Below are positions 1 to 11,822 of a stretch of DNA of 64,000 bases, in pieces. How positions within the stretch are numbered: position 1 is the stretch's first letter; each line of letters begins with the position of its first letter. The notes under the pieces are model-generated. The model had not been told where the DNA came from and ran no database searches. It saw only the letters and a program-made list of their open reading frames with translations. The DNA lies in NCBI RefSeq assembly GCF_009296165.1, contig NZ_VUAZ01000044.1:1-64000 (forward strand). The letters run 5' to 3'. Both the position numbers and the translations under genes were made by a program. Origin of the DNA: Pseudomonas kitaguniensis (GTDB lineage: Bacteria > Pseudomonadota > Gammaproteobacteria > Pseudomonadales > Pseudomonadaceae).

Positions 1-29
1 GATGAATAAGTCGGCTGGCACTCTGCAAT

Positions 30-52
30 CGGGAGCAAGCCCCCTCCCACAT
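30..52. repeat. REP half-element
   Basis: The stretch reads GGGAGCAAGCCCCCTCCCAC, a degenerate single arm of the GGGAGCGGGCTTGCTCGC repeat that recurs in this window. Nothing else is supported in the first 207 bases. Confidence 0.5.
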
Positions 53-207
53 GTTGACGTCTGCCGGGCTTTAGACCTGGGCCAGGGCAAAACACACACA
101 GCCTATAATCAGCAGGAAGCGAAAACCCATGATCCACGTCTCACATCACTGACAAATACTGACCAACCTATTAGGCTGCTGTAATCACTTCTGGCCGGAA
201 TTTAACA

Positions 208-1182
208 ATGCCCTATCGAAACCGCTCGGCACTGCCAGCATTGTGCCTGTCGCTGCTATTTACCAGCGTCTTTTCTGTTCAGGCCGCCGACGAACCCGCC
301 TCCACCGCAGAAAAACCGCTGGAACGCCAAGCCCTGCCCGAGCGCAGCAAGGAAGAGGCCAGCGCCCTTGAACGCATAATTCCTCAGCAACAACAGCAAC
401 AGTTGCAGGCCGGCAGTGATTCGTTCCTGGCCCTGTGGAAACCGGCCAACAGCGCAGAAGCCGAAGGCGTGGTGATTATCGTACCGGGCGCAGGCGAAAG
501 TGCTGACTGGCCGCAAGCAATCGCGCCGTTGCGCAACAAATTACCGGACGCCAACTGGGGCACCCTCAGCCTGTCGCTGCCGGATGTGAACATGGACACG
601 CTGCCACCGCGGGTCATCGAAGCCCCCAAGGCAGCCGTCGACACCAGCAGCAAAGACGGCAGCACGGCCGCCAAACCCATCGAGCAAGCGGCCAGCGCCG
701 AAGCCGAAGGCACGGACCCGGCGGTGGTCCCGGGCGCAGATGAACAGGACAAGACCGACGCCAAGCGGATTTTCGACCGCATTGACGCCGGTGTTGCCTT
801 TGCCCAGACCCAAGGCGCGCGCAGCGTAGTGCTGCTTGGGCATGGCACCGGCGCCTGGTGGGCGGCGCGTTACCTGAGCGAGAAGCAGCCATCTCAGGTG
901 CAGAAGCTGGTGATGGTGGCCGGCAAGACGCCGGTGGCTCGGCAGCCAGACCTGCAAAAACTCGTGCCAACGCTAAAAGTGCCTACGGCGGATGTGTTCT
1001 ATCAAGACGGCGCTCAGGAGCGCAAGGATGCATTGGCACGTGTTCATGCGGCCAAGCGGACGAAAAATGACGGTTATAAACAGGTGTCACTGAAGACCCT
1101 GCCCGGTAACAGCTCGGCCGAGCAAGAGCAGTTGTACCGGCGAATTCGCGGGTGGCTGAGCCCACAGCCGGCCACCGACTGA
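208..1182 (+). CDS. DUF3530 family exported alpha/beta-hydrolase-like protein
   Basis: A 324-residue protein with a signal peptide (basic start, hydrophobic residues 8-26, cleavage likely after VQA). The C-terminal half has an alpha/beta-hydrolase look, with strand-like VVIIVPGAGES near residue 90 and a turn LLGHGTGAWW near residue 212. That turn sits where hydrolases carry GxSxG, but the middle residue is glycine, so the usual serine nucleophile is absent. The region between (about 150-195) is Ala/Glu/Lys-rich and probably disordered. It resembles the DUF3530 family of Pseudomonas, whose function is unknown to me. It stands alone on the plus strand, convergent with djlA. Catalytic activity should not be assumed. 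Confidence 0.75.
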   Translation: MPYRNRSALPALCLSLLFTSVFSVQAADEPASTAEKPLERQALPERSKEEASALERIIPQQQQQQLQAGSDSFLALWKPANSAEAEGVVIIVPGAGESADWPQAIAPLRNKLPDANWGTLSLSLPDVNMDTLPPRVIEAPKAAVDTSSKDGSTAAKPIEQAASAEAEGTDPAVVPGADEQDKTDAKRIFDRIDAGVAFAQTQGARSVVLLGHGTGAWWAARYLSEKQPSQVQKLVMVAGKTPVARQPDLQKLVPTLKVPTADVFYQDGAQERKDALARVHAAKRTKNDGYKQVSLKTLPGNSSAEQEQLYRRIRGWLSPQPATD

Positions 1183-1221
1183 TTGGGTTGGGTTACGCCA
1201 TCGTGGTTCAACGGGGCGCGT

Positions 1222-1249
1222 TGATCGTTCCCACGCGTGGGAACGATCA
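1222..1249. repeat. Perfect 28-bp palindrome between convergent genes
   Basis: TGATCGTTCCCACG is followed directly by its exact reverse complement. It lies in the 86-bp gap between the convergent DUF3530 gene and djlA. Similar CGTTCCCACGC-containing palindromes are dispersed in Pseudomonas genomes. It could act as a bidirectional terminator, although no T-run follows. Confidence 0.7.
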
Positions 1250-1268
1250 TTTACGAGCAGTAGAACGA

Positions 1269-2036
1269 CTATCGAAAATCGCGGCGCTCGCGAATCAACG
1301 CATAAGCATTGTGCAACTCGCGCGTTCGCTCAGTCGCCTCGCGCACCTGAGCAGGCGTAGCGCCACTGCCGGCGATTTTGTCCGGGTGATGCCGGCTGAG
1401 CAGTCGGCGATAAGCCCGTTTGATCGCGTCAGGCTCAGCCGTCGCCGTTACACCCAACACCCGCAACGCCTCCTGATACGCACCACCGCGATTAGCCAAC
1501 GGTTTACGCTCCGGTGCGAAATCCAGCGCCAGCGCCTGCAACTGCTGCGGCGTCCAACCGAGCCACTTTCCCCACAGGTTGATCAAGCGGCACTCCACCT
1601 CATCCGCCCTGCCATCCGCCCACGCCATCCGCCAACACGCACGCAAAACGCCTTCCGCAGCATGCGGCTGAGCCTTGAGCACGCGCAGATACGTGCGCAT
1701 GCCGTCAGAACCCGACTTGCCGCGATTAAACGCATTAATCGCCCGTCGCTGGGCTGACTCGCTCATGTCCAACGAACGCATTTCTTGCCGCGCCTGCTGA
1801 ATATGCCCGCCCACCACCCGGCCGTTACTTTTGGCCAGGCGCCCCAACAGCACGAACAGCAATTCATCGTTGCGTAACGCCGGGCGCCCGCCGAGGCGCT
1901 CGCGCAACTGCGCCCAACTCTGCAGTTGCAGGCGGCGGTCCAGCGCCTGCCCCAGCAATGCGCCCAACAAGGCCCCCGGAATACTGGCAATGGCATAGCC
2001 AGCCCCGGCGCCGATCAGCGTCCCTGGCCACAACAT
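1269..2036 (-). CDS. djlA: DnaJ-like co-chaperone DjlA
   Basis: A 255-residue DjlA-type co-chaperone that would stimulate DnaK at the inner membrane. The N-terminus (about 5-33) is a glycine/alanine-rich hydrophobic segment suited to a membrane anchor. Residues about 50-170 look like a TerB-like helical domain. The C-terminus is a J domain with the diagnostic HPD at 217-219, followed by the helix ending in RERRDFR. It begins one base after the murU stop, so it is probably the last gene of an amgK-murU-djlA transcript. Its length fits the family. Confidence 0.88.
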   Translation of the reverse strand: MLWPGTLIGAGAGYAIASIPGALLGALLGQALDRRLQLQSWAQLRERLGGRPALRNDELLFVLLGRLAKSNGRVVGGHIQQARQEMRSLDMSESAQRRAINAFNRGKSGSDGMRTYLRVLKAQPHAAEGVLRACWRMAWADGRADEVECRLINLWGKWLGWTPQQLQALALDFAPERKPLANRGGAYQEALRVLGVTATAEPDAIKRAYRRLLSRHHPDKIAGSGATPAQVREATERTRELHNAYALIRERRDFR

Positions 2037-2037
2037 T

Positions 2038-3734
<1,697 letters not shown>

Positions 3735-3864
3735 TACAAGGGTCTCCGACGGCGCTAGCCGTCAAGCGGGTCATGCTTTATTATCACGCATCTTTTTCAG
3801 ACCATCGAGAGGCGTGCGGCCCACACCGCGGGCAGATGGCACGCAGGAAGCCCGGACTAATAAG

Positions 3865-6684
3865 ATGGCATTGAAATCCCCCGCGTTTCGTAGAAAATTT
3901 CCGTTGCTGGTAACCGGCAGTCTGCTGGCCATGCAACCTTTCGCCACCTCATTCGTGGTCGCCGCGGAACAGTATGACTGCTCAGTCTCTGCTTCGGGTG
4001 CCTGGGATTGTGCGCCGAAAAGCGCCGCAGCCCCATTGCCACCGCGACCGGTGCATGACGGTGCAGCCGTCAGCTCGGCCAACAGCACGGCGCAAGCCGA
4101 CGCTGGTGGCAGCGCCGAGGCCGCACCGAAGACCGCTCTGGTTACCGAGTCCAAGGGCCGTGGCCTGCGTTCGCGCAGCGCTGACTATAGCCACCTGGAC
4201 TGGGTGCCTCGCGAGAAGCTGACCGCCGCCCAGTTGGCCGAAACCGGTCCTTATTGCTCCGGCGCGTACATCGAGCCGATGCGTCCCGGCATGAACGACA
4301 AGACCAACAAGAGCGATGCGCCGACCTTTATCGGTGCCAAGGCCTCTCGTTACGAGCAGGAACAGCAAGTCGCGACCCTGGCCGGTGACGTCGTCATGCG
4401 CCAGGGCAGCATGCAGCTGGAATCTGAAGAGGCGAGCCTGTATCAGGCCGAGAACCGTGGCGAGCTGAACGGCAACGTTCGCTTGCGCGACAACGGTGCG
4501 CTGATCGTCGGCGATCATGCCCAGGTACAGCTCGATACCGGCGCGGCCCAGATCGACAACGCTGAATACGTGATGCACAAGTCGCGTATCCGCGGTAACG
4601 CGCTGTACGCAAAACGTGCTGAAAACGCGATCATCCGTCTCAAAGACGGTACGTACACCACGTGCGAGCCAGACAGCAACGCCTGGCAACTGCGCGGCAA
4701 CAACATCACGTTGAACCCCGCCACCGGTTTCGGTACGGCGACCAACGCGACGTTGCGGATCAAGAACATTCCGATCCTGTACACCCCGTACATCTATTTC
4801 CCGATCGACGATCGTCGTCAATCCGGCTTCCTGCCGCCGAGCTTCAGCACCGGCAGCGAAAGCGGCTTTACACTCGTCACGCCTTACTACTTCAACCTGG
4901 CGCCGAACTACGACGCCACGTTGTACCCGCAATACATGACCAAGCGCGGCATGATGATGGAAGGCGAATTCCGCTACCTCACCAAGTCCAGCGAAGGCCA
5001 GTTCGGCGGTGCGTACCTGAACGACGACAACGACGAGCGCAACAAGCAGAGCGATTACGAAAGTACCCGCTACATGCTCAATTGGCAGCACCGTGGCGGC
5101 TTGGACTCGCGGATATCGACTCAGGTCGATTACACCAAAATCAGCGATCCTTATTACTTCCAGGACCTGAAGTCCTACGAGGAAGGGGTTCAAAACCGCG
5201 ACTTCCTTAACCAGCAAGGTTCTGTGACGTATCGGGGCGACTCGTATCAAGCCCGCGTTAACCTGCAGGCTTACCAGCTGTCGACGATCTCGCAGATCAC
5301 GCCTTATGACCGGTTGCCGCAGATCACCTTCAACGGTGCGCTGCCTTACCATCCGGGCGGGCTGAACTTTACCTATGAGACGGAAGCTGTTCGGTTTGAA
5401 CGCGACCTGGAAAGTGGCACGTTTACAGATGAAAACGGTGCTACGTCACCGCGTCTGGACACCAACGTCGCCGGTCTCACGCGTGCAAACGGTACGCGCC
5501 TGACCGCCGCCCCGGCCGTCGATTACCCGATGAACTGGACCTACGGTTTTATTACGCCGAAGCTCAAGTACGTCTATACCAAGTACGATCTTGACCTGGA
5601 CAGCAAAGGCAAGAACGACATTATCGCCGCTCAAGCCGCTGCTCTGGCGCCGGGTGCTTCTCCTTACGCAGGCGGGGTGTTCAAAAGCTCCCAGGACCGC
5701 GCAATTCCAGTCGCCAGCGTCGACAGCGGCCTGTACTTCGACCGCAATACCAATTGGTTCGGCAAAGAGTATCGCCAGACCCTGGAGCCGCGTGCCTACT
5801 ATCTCTATGTGCCTAACAAGGACCAAAGCGATATTCCGGTATTCGACACCAGTGAGTACTCGTTCAGCTACGCCTCGCTGTTCCGCGATAACCGCTTCAG
5901 CGGCACCGACCGGATCGGCGACGAGAACAAGCTGTCCCTGGGCTTGACCAGCCGCTGGATCGAAGAGAACGGCTTTGAACGTCAGCGCGTTTCCGTGGGC
6001 CAGGCGGTGTACTTCAAGAACCGCGAGGTTCAACTGCCGGGCATCCTGGCAGCTGATCGTGCCGACGCACAGTCCGATGTATCGCCAATCGCCCTGGAAT
6101 ACGAGTTCCGCTTCAACCGCGACTGGCGCGCCACGGCCGACTACAACTGGGACACTGAAGAGCACAGCCCACGTTCGGGCAGCGCGATGTTCCACTACCA
6201 GCCGGAAGACAACCCGAACAAGATCATCAACCTCGGCTACCGCTATCGCAACGACCAGGTGGTGTACAACCAGCTGACCGGCAAGTGGCAGTTTGGTGGT
6301 GACTACAGCGTGCCATCGGATACCGCGAACTACGTGAAGGATTACTACAAAATCCAGCAACACGACTTCTCGATGATGTGGCCGATCATTCCGCAGTGGA
6401 ACCTGATCTCCCGCTGGCAGTATGACTATGCCCGCAACCGTACCCTGGAAGCCTTCGGTGGTTTCGAGTACGACAACTGCTGCTGGAAACTGCGCGTCAT
6501 CAACCGTTACTGGGTTTCCAACGACGAATACAGCCAGATCGCCCCGCTTAACGAAAAGGGTGACCACGGGCTCTTCTTCCAGGTGGTCCTTAAAGGACTC
6601 GGCGGCCTGACCGGCGCCAAGGTAGAGAGCTTCCTCGACAAAGGCATTCAAGGTTATCGTGAACGTGAAGATCAAGCTTTCTGA
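3865..6684 (+). CDS. lptD: LPS-assembly outer-membrane protein LptD
   Basis: A 939-residue LptD, the outer-membrane beta-barrel that, with LptE, inserts LPS into the outer leaflet. The ATG at 3865 was chosen over an upstream in-frame ATG because it gives a normal signal peptide (basic start, hydrophobic [11 protein letters not shown], cleavage near VVAAEQ). A cysteine-bearing N-terminal segment ([13 protein letters not shown]) and an OstA/LptA-like jellyroll (about 155-290, e.g. [13 protein letters not shown]) precede the barrel. The adjacent cysteine pair in DNCCWKL near the C-terminus is the one that forms the essential inter-domain disulfides. Its end overlaps surA, whose chaperone product helps LptD fold. 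Confidence 0.95.
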   Translation: MALKSPAFRRKFPLLVTGSLLAMQPFATSFVVAAEQYDCSVSASGAWDCAPKSAAAPLPPRPVHDGAAVSSANSTAQADAGGSAEAAPKTALVTESKGRGLRSRSADYSHLDWVPREKLTAAQLAETGPYCSGAYIEPMRPGMNDKTNKSDAPTFIGAKASRYEQEQQVATLAGDVVMRQGSMQLESEEASLYQAENRGELNGNVRLRDNGALIVGDHAQVQLDTGAAQIDNAEYVMHKSRIRGNALYAKRAENAIIRLKDGTYTTCEPDSNAWQLRGNNITLNPATGFGTATNATLRIKNIPILYTPYIYFPIDDRRQSGFLPPSFSTGSESGFTLVTPYYFNLAPNYDATLYPQYMTKRGMMMEGEFRYLTKSSEGQFGGAYLNDDNDERNKQSDYESTRYMLNWQHRGGLDSRISTQVDYTKISDPYYFQDLKSYEEGVQNRDFLNQQGSVTYRGDSYQARVNLQAYQLSTISQITPYDRLPQITFNGALPYHPGGLNFTYETEAVRFERDLESGTFTDENGATSPRLDTNVAGLTRANGTRLTAAPAVDYPMNWTYGFITPKLKYVYTKYDLDLDSKGKNDIIAAQAAALAPGASPYAGGVFKSSQDRAIPVASVDSGLYFDRNTNWFGKEYRQTLEPRAYYLYVPNKDQSDIPVFDTSEYSFSYASLFRDNRFSGTDRIGDENKLSLGLTSRWIEENGFERQRVSVGQAVYFKNREVQLPGILAADRADAQSDVSPIALEYEFRFNRDWRATADYNWDTEEHSPRSGSAMFHYQPEDNPNKIINLGYRYRNDQVVYNQLTGKWQFGGDYSVPSDTANYVKDYYKIQQHDFSMMWPIIPQWNLISRWQYDYARNRTLEAFGGFEYDNCCWKLRVINRYWVSNDEYSQIAPLNEKGDHGLFFQVVLKGLGGLTGAKVESFLDKGIQGYREREDQAF

Positions 6685-7999
6685 TTGCTTGCGCCCACTC
6701 GTGCTGGGCGCACTGTTCCTGGGGACCGCATCGGCACACGCTGCGGTTCAACAGCTGGACAAGGTAGTGGCCATCGTCGATAACGACGTGATCATGCAGA
6801 GCCAACTGGACCAACGGGTCAAGGAAGTTCAGCAAACCATCGCCAAGCGTGGCGGCGGCGTACCGCCTACCAGCGTACTGGACCCACAGGTGCTGGAACG
6901 CCTGATCGTCGAAAACCTGCAACTGCAGATCGGCGATCGTTCCGGCATCCGTATTTCGGACGAAGAACTGAACCAGGCCGTCGGCACCATCGCTCAACGC
7001 AACAACATGAGCATTGACCAGTTCCGTGCTGCCCTGGCCCACGACGGTTTGTCCTATGAGGACGCGCGTGACCAGATCCGCCGCGAAATGATCATCAGCC
7101 GTGTGCGTCAGCGCCGTGTGGCCGAGCGGGTTCAGGTGTCCGAGCAGGAAGTCAAAAACTTCCTGGCCTCCGACCTTGGCAAGATGCAGCTCTCCGAAGA
7201 GCTGCACCTGGCCAACATTCTGATCCCGACCCCGGACAGCGCCAACGCCGAGCAGCTCAATGCGGCCGCCGCAAAAACTCAGGCAGTTTATGACCGCCTG
7301 AAAGCCGGTGCTGATTTTGCGCAGACCGCGATTGCCGTATCGGGCAGCGACAACGCCCTGGACGGCGGTGATATGGGCTGGCGTAAGGCTGCCCAATTGC
7401 CACCTCCGTTCGACCGTGAGCTGAGCGCCATGCAGCCGGGTGAAATCACCCAGCCAGCACGTACGCCAGGCGGTTTTATTATCCTCAAGCTGCTGGAAAA
7501 ACGCGGCGGCGAGACCTCGCTGAGAGACGAAGTGCATGTTCGTCACATTCTGGTCAAACCAAGCGAAATCCGTACCGAGGCGCAAACCAAGGAACTGGCC
7601 CAGAAGATCTATGACCGCATAGAGGCGGGTGAAGACTTCGCCACCCTGGCCAAGAGCTTTTCGGAAGACCCGGGCTCCGCCCTTAACGGCGGCGACCTGA
7701 ACTGGATCGACCCGAAAGCACTGGTGCCGGAGTTCCAGGACGTCATGGCCAAGACGCCGCAAGGTGTGCTGTCCAAGCCGTTCAAAACTCAATATGGCTG
7801 GCACGTACTGGAAGTGCTGGGTCGCCGTGCGACCGACAACACCAACCAGGCCCGCGAGCAACAAGCACTGACCGTTTTGCGTAACCGCAAGTACGACGAA
7901 GAGCTGCAAACCTGGTTGCGTCAGATCCGTGACGAAGCCTATGTAGAAAACAAGCTGCCAGGCGCCGAACAAACAGGCACCGACCAGGCAGCACAGTGA
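6659..7999 (+). CDS. surA: Periplasmic peptidyl-prolyl isomerase and chaperone SurA
   Basis: A 446-residue SurA that escorts outer-membrane proteins, including LptD, through the periplasm. It has a signal peptide (cleavage near SAHA|AVQQ), an N-terminal chaperone region (about 30-170), and two parvulin domains starting at [10 protein letters not shown] (about 180) and [10 protein letters not shown] (about 290), each with the usual NGGDL/DGGDM loop. Two GTG starts are possible, 6659 and 6665. An AAGG at 6650-6653 suits 6659 better, while 6665 gives the more usual MKIKLSD start. Either way it overlaps the end of lptD, so the genes are likely coupled. PdxA follows with a 4-bp overlap. Confidence 0.93.
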   Translation: MNVKIKLSDCLRPLVLGALFLGTASAHAAVQQLDKVVAIVDNDVIMQSQLDQRVKEVQQTIAKRGGGVPPTSVLDPQVLERLIVENLQLQIGDRSGIRISDEELNQAVGTIAQRNNMSIDQFRAALAHDGLSYEDARDQIRREMIISRVRQRRVAERVQVSEQEVKNFLASDLGKMQLSEELHLANILIPTPDSANAEQLNAAAAKTQAVYDRLKAGADFAQTAIAVSGSDNALDGGDMGWRKAAQLPPPFDRELSAMQPGEITQPARTPGGFIILKLLEKRGGETSLRDEVHVRHILVKPSEIRTEAQTKELAQKIYDRIEAGEDFATLAKSFSEDPGSALNGGDLNWIDPKALVPEFQDVMAKTPQGVLSKPFKTQYGWHVLEVLGRRATDNTNQAREQQALTVLRNRKYDEELQTWLRQIRDEAYVENKLPGAEQTGTDQAAQ

Positions 8000-8985
8000 A
8001 ACCACAGCGTTTCGCGGTAACACCCGGCGAGCCGGCCGGCATTGGTCCAGACCTGTGCCTGCTGCTCGCCTCGCAACCCCAGCCACACCCCCTGATTGCC
8101 ATTACCAGCCGCGACCTGCTCCTTGAGCGGGCCGCGCAACTGGGCGTGGCCGTCACGCTGCTGGACGCGGCGCCAGGCAACTGGCCCGACCAGCCGGCAC
8201 CGGCGGGCAGCCTGTATGTGTGGCACACCCCACTGCAAGCCGACGTGGTTGCCGGCCAGTTGAACAAGGCCAATGCGGCATTTGTGCTGGAAACCCTGAC
8301 GCGTGCCGGCCAAGGCTGCCTCGACGGCGACTTCGCCGGCATGATCACCGCGCCCGTGCACAAGGGTGTGATCAATGAATCCGGCATCGCCTTTTCCGGC
8401 CATACCGAGTTCCTTGCAGAGCTGACCCACACCGCTCAAGTGGTGATGATGCTGGCTACACGCGGCTTGCGCGTGGCCTTGGTCACCACGCACCTGCCGC
8501 TGCGTGATATTGCCGATGCCATCACCGCCGAGCGCATTGAGCGCGTCACTCGTATTCTGTACACCGACCTGCAACAGAAGTTCGGCATTGCCCAACCGCG
8601 CATCCTGGTCTGTGGGCTCAACCCGCATGCCGGTGAAGGCGGCCACTTGGGCCATGAAGAAATCGACATCATTGAACCGACATTAGAGCGTCTGCGCCAA
8701 GAAGGCATGGACCTGCGCGGCCCACTGCCAGCGGACACTCTGTTCACCCCCAAATATCTGGAGCACTGCGACGCAGTGCTGGCGATGTACCACGACCAGG
8801 GGCTGCCCGTGCTGAAATACAAAGGCTTCGGCGCCGCAGTCAACGTGACACTAGGCCTGCCGATCATCCGCACCTCTGTCGACCATGGCACAGCCCTGGA
8901 CCTGGCAGGCAGCGGCAAGATCGATACCGGCAGCCTGCACGTGGCCCTGGAAACCGCCTATCAGATGGCCGAGACCCGACTATGA
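7996..8985 (+). CDS. pdxA: 4-hydroxythreonine-4-phosphate dehydrogenase PdxA
   Basis: A 329-residue NAD-dependent dehydrogenase that oxidises 4-phosphohydroxy-L-threonine in the DXP-dependent route to pyridoxal 5'-phosphate. Metal-ligand regions are recognisable: GHTEFLAE, the NPHAGEGG loop, and MYHDQG. Initiation is at a GTG that overlaps the surA stop (GTGA), and the 3' end overlaps rsmA by ATGA. The lptD-surA-pdxA-rsmA-apaG-apaH order is the classic gammaproteobacterial arrangement. Confidence 0.95.
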   Translation: MKPQRFAVTPGEPAGIGPDLCLLLASQPQPHPLIAITSRDLLLERAAQLGVAVTLLDAAPGNWPDQPAPAGSLYVWHTPLQADVVAGQLNKANAAFVLETLTRAGQGCLDGDFAGMITAPVHKGVINESGIAFSGHTEFLAELTHTAQVVMMLATRGLRVALVTTHLPLRDIADAITAERIERVTRILYTDLQQKFGIAQPRILVCGLNPHAGEGGHLGHEEIDIIEPTLERLRQEGMDLRGPLPADTLFTPKYLEHCDAVLAMYHDQGLPVLKYKGFGAAVNVTLGLPIIRTSVDHGTALDLAGSGKIDTGSLHVALETAYQMAETRL

Positions 8986-9794
8986 CCGAGCATTACCAAC
9001 ACCGGGCGCGCAAGCGCTTCGGGCAAAACTTCCTGCACGACGCTGGCGTAATCGACCGCATCCTGCGCTCCATCCACGCCAAATCTTCCGACCGCTTGCT
9101 GGAAATCGGCCCGGGCCAGGGCGCACTGACCAAAGGCCTGCTGAACAGCGGTGGCCAACTGGACGTGGTTGAGTTGGACAAGGACCTGATCCCGATCCTC
9201 AATCAGCAATTCGCCGGCATGCCTAACTTCAACCTGCACCAGGGCGATGCACTGAAGTTCGACTTCACCAGCCTTGATGCAGCCCCCAACAGCCTGCGTG
9301 TGGTCGGCAACCTGCCATACAACATCTCCACGCCGCTGATTTTTCACCTGTTGAACAATGCAGGCCTCATCCGCGACATGCACTTCATGCTGCAAAAAGA
9401 AGTGGTTGAGCGTTTGGCCGCAGGCCCTGGCGGCGGCGATTGGGGCCGCCTGTCGATCATGGTTCAGTACCACTGCCGCGTGGAACACCTGTTCAACGTC
9501 GGCCCTGGCGCGTTTAACCCGCCGCCGAAGGTTGATTCGGCCATCGTGCGCCTGGTGCCACACGCCGTGCTGCCGCACCCGGCCAAAGATCACAAGTTGC
9601 TGGAGCGCGTGGTACGTGAAGCGTTCAACCAGCGCCGCAAAACCTTGCGCAACACGCTGAAGAACCTGCTCAGCAACGACGAAATCCAGGCCGCCTGCGT
9701 TGATGGCAGCCTGCGCCCCGAGCAACTGGACCTGGCAGCGTTCGTGCGCCTGGCCGACCAGTTGGCCATACAGCCTGCGCCCGCCGCGGACTGA
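8982..9794 (+). CDS. rsmA: 16S rRNA (A1518/A1519-N6)-dimethyltransferase RsmA (KsgA)
   Basis: A 270-residue SAM-dependent enzyme that dimethylates two adjacent adenosines in the 3'-terminal helix of 16S rRNA, a late checkpoint in 30S assembly. SAM-binding motif I is [10 protein letters not shown] (about 41-50), and the catalytic NLPY motif is at 110-113. The name rsmA here means the methyltransferase and not the CsrA homologue that binds rsmY RNA. It overlaps pdxA by 4 bp. A REP element separates it from apaG. Confidence 0.95.
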   Translation: MTEHYQHRARKRFGQNFLHDAGVIDRILRSIHAKSSDRLLEIGPGQGALTKGLLNSGGQLDVVELDKDLIPILNQQFAGMPNFNLHQGDALKFDFTSLDAAPNSLRVVGNLPYNISTPLIFHLLNNAGLIRDMHFMLQKEVVERLAAGPGGGDWGRLSIMVQYHCRVEHLFNVGPGAFNPPPKVDSAIVRLVPHAVLPHPAKDHKLLERVVREAFNQRRKTLRNTLKNLLSNDEIQAACVDGSLRPEQLDLAAFVRLADQLAIQPAPAAD

Positions 9795-9804
9795 AGCCTG
9801 CGGT

Positions 9805-9868
9805 AGCGGGCTTGCTCGCGATGCATCAGCCAGTGCGCGCTGATGCTATCGCGACAAGCCTGTCAGCA
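9805..9868. repeat. REP inverted pair between rsmA and apaG
   Basis: A left arm GCGGGCTTGCTCGCGATGCA and a degenerate right arm (TATCGCGACAAGCCTG) face each other around a short loop, with TCAGC/GCTGA extending the stem. It matches the other REP elements here and may stabilise the upstream mRNA or mark a 3' end inside the gene cluster. Confidence 0.75.
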
Positions 9869-9947
9869 TTTCTGGCCTAGTGCCCTGCTCTTGGCCTAGA
9901 CTGACCCGCATCTGCTGTCCCCAGCTTTTGCTTTTAAGGCCTCTTGC

Positions 9948-10327
9948 ATGTCCGATCCTCGCTACCAGATCGACGTCAGCGTCGTTACCCGCTTCCTCGC
10001 GGACCAGTCCCAACCCGAACATAACCGTTTTGCTTTTGCCTACACCATTACCGTGAAAAACAACGGGCAGGTGCCGGCCAAGCTGTTGTCGCGCCACTGG
10101 GTGATCACCGACGGTGACGGCCAGGTCGAGGAAGTGCGCGGCGCGGGTGTGGTCGGCCAGCAACCTTTGATCGACACCGGCGCAAGCCACACCTACAGCA
10201 GCGGCACGGTGATGACCTCCAAGGTCGGCACCATGCAGGGTTCGTTTCAGATGAAAGCCACTGACGGCAAACTGTTCGATGCCATCATCGCGCCCTTCCG
10301 CCTCGCGGTGCCAGGGGCGCTGCACTG

Positions 10328-10328
<1 letters not shown>
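9948..10328 (+). CDS. apaG: Co2+/Mg2+ efflux-associated protein ApaG
   Basis: A 126-residue single-domain beta-sandwich protein (DUF525/ApaG) beginning [12 protein letters not shown]. The core matches the family in strands such as [13 protein letters not shown] and the MQGSFQM segment. The biochemical role is unresolved, with links to divalent-cation phenotypes in enterobacteria. Its stop overlaps the apaH start by one base (TGATG), so the two are translationally coupled. Confidence 0.93.
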
Positions 10329-11176
<848 letters not shown>

Positions 11177-11209
11177 ACGCCGCTTGCAACCCTGCCCAAG
11201 GAGCCCGCC

Positions 11210-11538
11210 ATGAGCGAATTCAAACGTATCTCTCCCGAACAAGCACAGGCCCTGCGCGAGCAAGGCGCTGTGGTCGTCGACATCCGCGATCAGCCGACGT
11301 ATGCCGCCGCGCATATCAGCGGTGCACGGCATTTGGACAACGTCAACATTGCCGACTTTATCCGCGCAGCCGACCTCGACGCGCCAGTGATCGTGGGGTG
11401 CTACCACGCAATTCCAGCCAGAGCGCAGCGGCTTATCTGATCAGCCAGGGCTTCAGCGACGTCTACAGCCTGGACGGTGGCTTTGAACTGTGGCGTACGA
11501 CCTATCCTGCAGACATCGACTCCGGCGATTCGCAATAA
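11210..11538 (+). pseudogene. glpE: Thiosulfate sulfurtransferase GlpE, frameshifted at the active-site loop
   Basis: A single-domain rhodanese that moves sulfane sulfur from thiosulfate to acceptors. Frame one reads [15 protein letters not shown] to IVGCYHA, and the frame beginning with AAT at 11410 continues [15 protein letters not shown] to SGDSQ. Adding one base near 11408 restores CYHGNSS, the catalytic cysteine loop, and a 109-residue protein, the normal family length. As written, the frame-one product stops early and has the cysteine but not the loop. I think a dropped G/C is likelier than decay, because both halves are well preserved. Confidence 0.85.
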
Positions 11539-11625
11539 TTTTTTTCACACCCCGCTACCCCGCGTGACGCTTGGGCTCGCGCCGTTTCTGACAAACGCGC
11601 GGGCAAACTAATTACGCATCCCGCC

Positions 11626-11652
11626 TTGACCTCCCCGATTCCGAACTATCCT
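11626..11652 (+). promoter_or_regulatory. Possible promoter of the prkA operon
   Basis: TTGACC (11626-11631) and TATCCT within CTATCCTTAA (11647-11652), 15 bp apart. The spacing is short for sigma-70, but the CTAT-type -10 is compatible with RpoS, which controls prkA-yeaH homologues in other gammaproteobacteria. Promoter assignment is inference. Confidence 0.35.
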
Positions 11653-11742
11653 TAAGCGCAGGCCATCCAAATCAGGGGAGAGCCGGTACACCGGCGTGCG
11701 GGTCATCGGTAGCGTTTCAGGGTGTTCTGGGGGGAAAACGGC

Positions 11743-11760
11743 CATTGGTAATCACCAATG
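11743..11760. promoter_or_regulatory. Inverted repeat in the prkA leader
   Basis: CATTGGT-AATC-ACCAATG, perfect 7-bp arms with a 4-nt loop, in the long untranslated leader about 60 bp before the prkA start. It could be an operator or an mRNA hairpin. Confidence 0.45.
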
Positions 11761-11822
11761 ACTGCCAGCATCGACTGATTGACCCGGCGTCGGCTCCACG
11801 TATCGAGCGAGGTGACGACGTC

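Noticed and set aside
1152..1757. A 201-codon plus-strand frame over djlA
   Set aside because: Antisense shadow of DjlA, which has an intact J domain.
3982..6675. Two long open frames (456 and 409 codons) antisense to lptD
   Set aside because: High-GC shadow frames. lptD is full length with domain motifs; the antisense products show no recognisable motif and low-complexity valine/arginine content.
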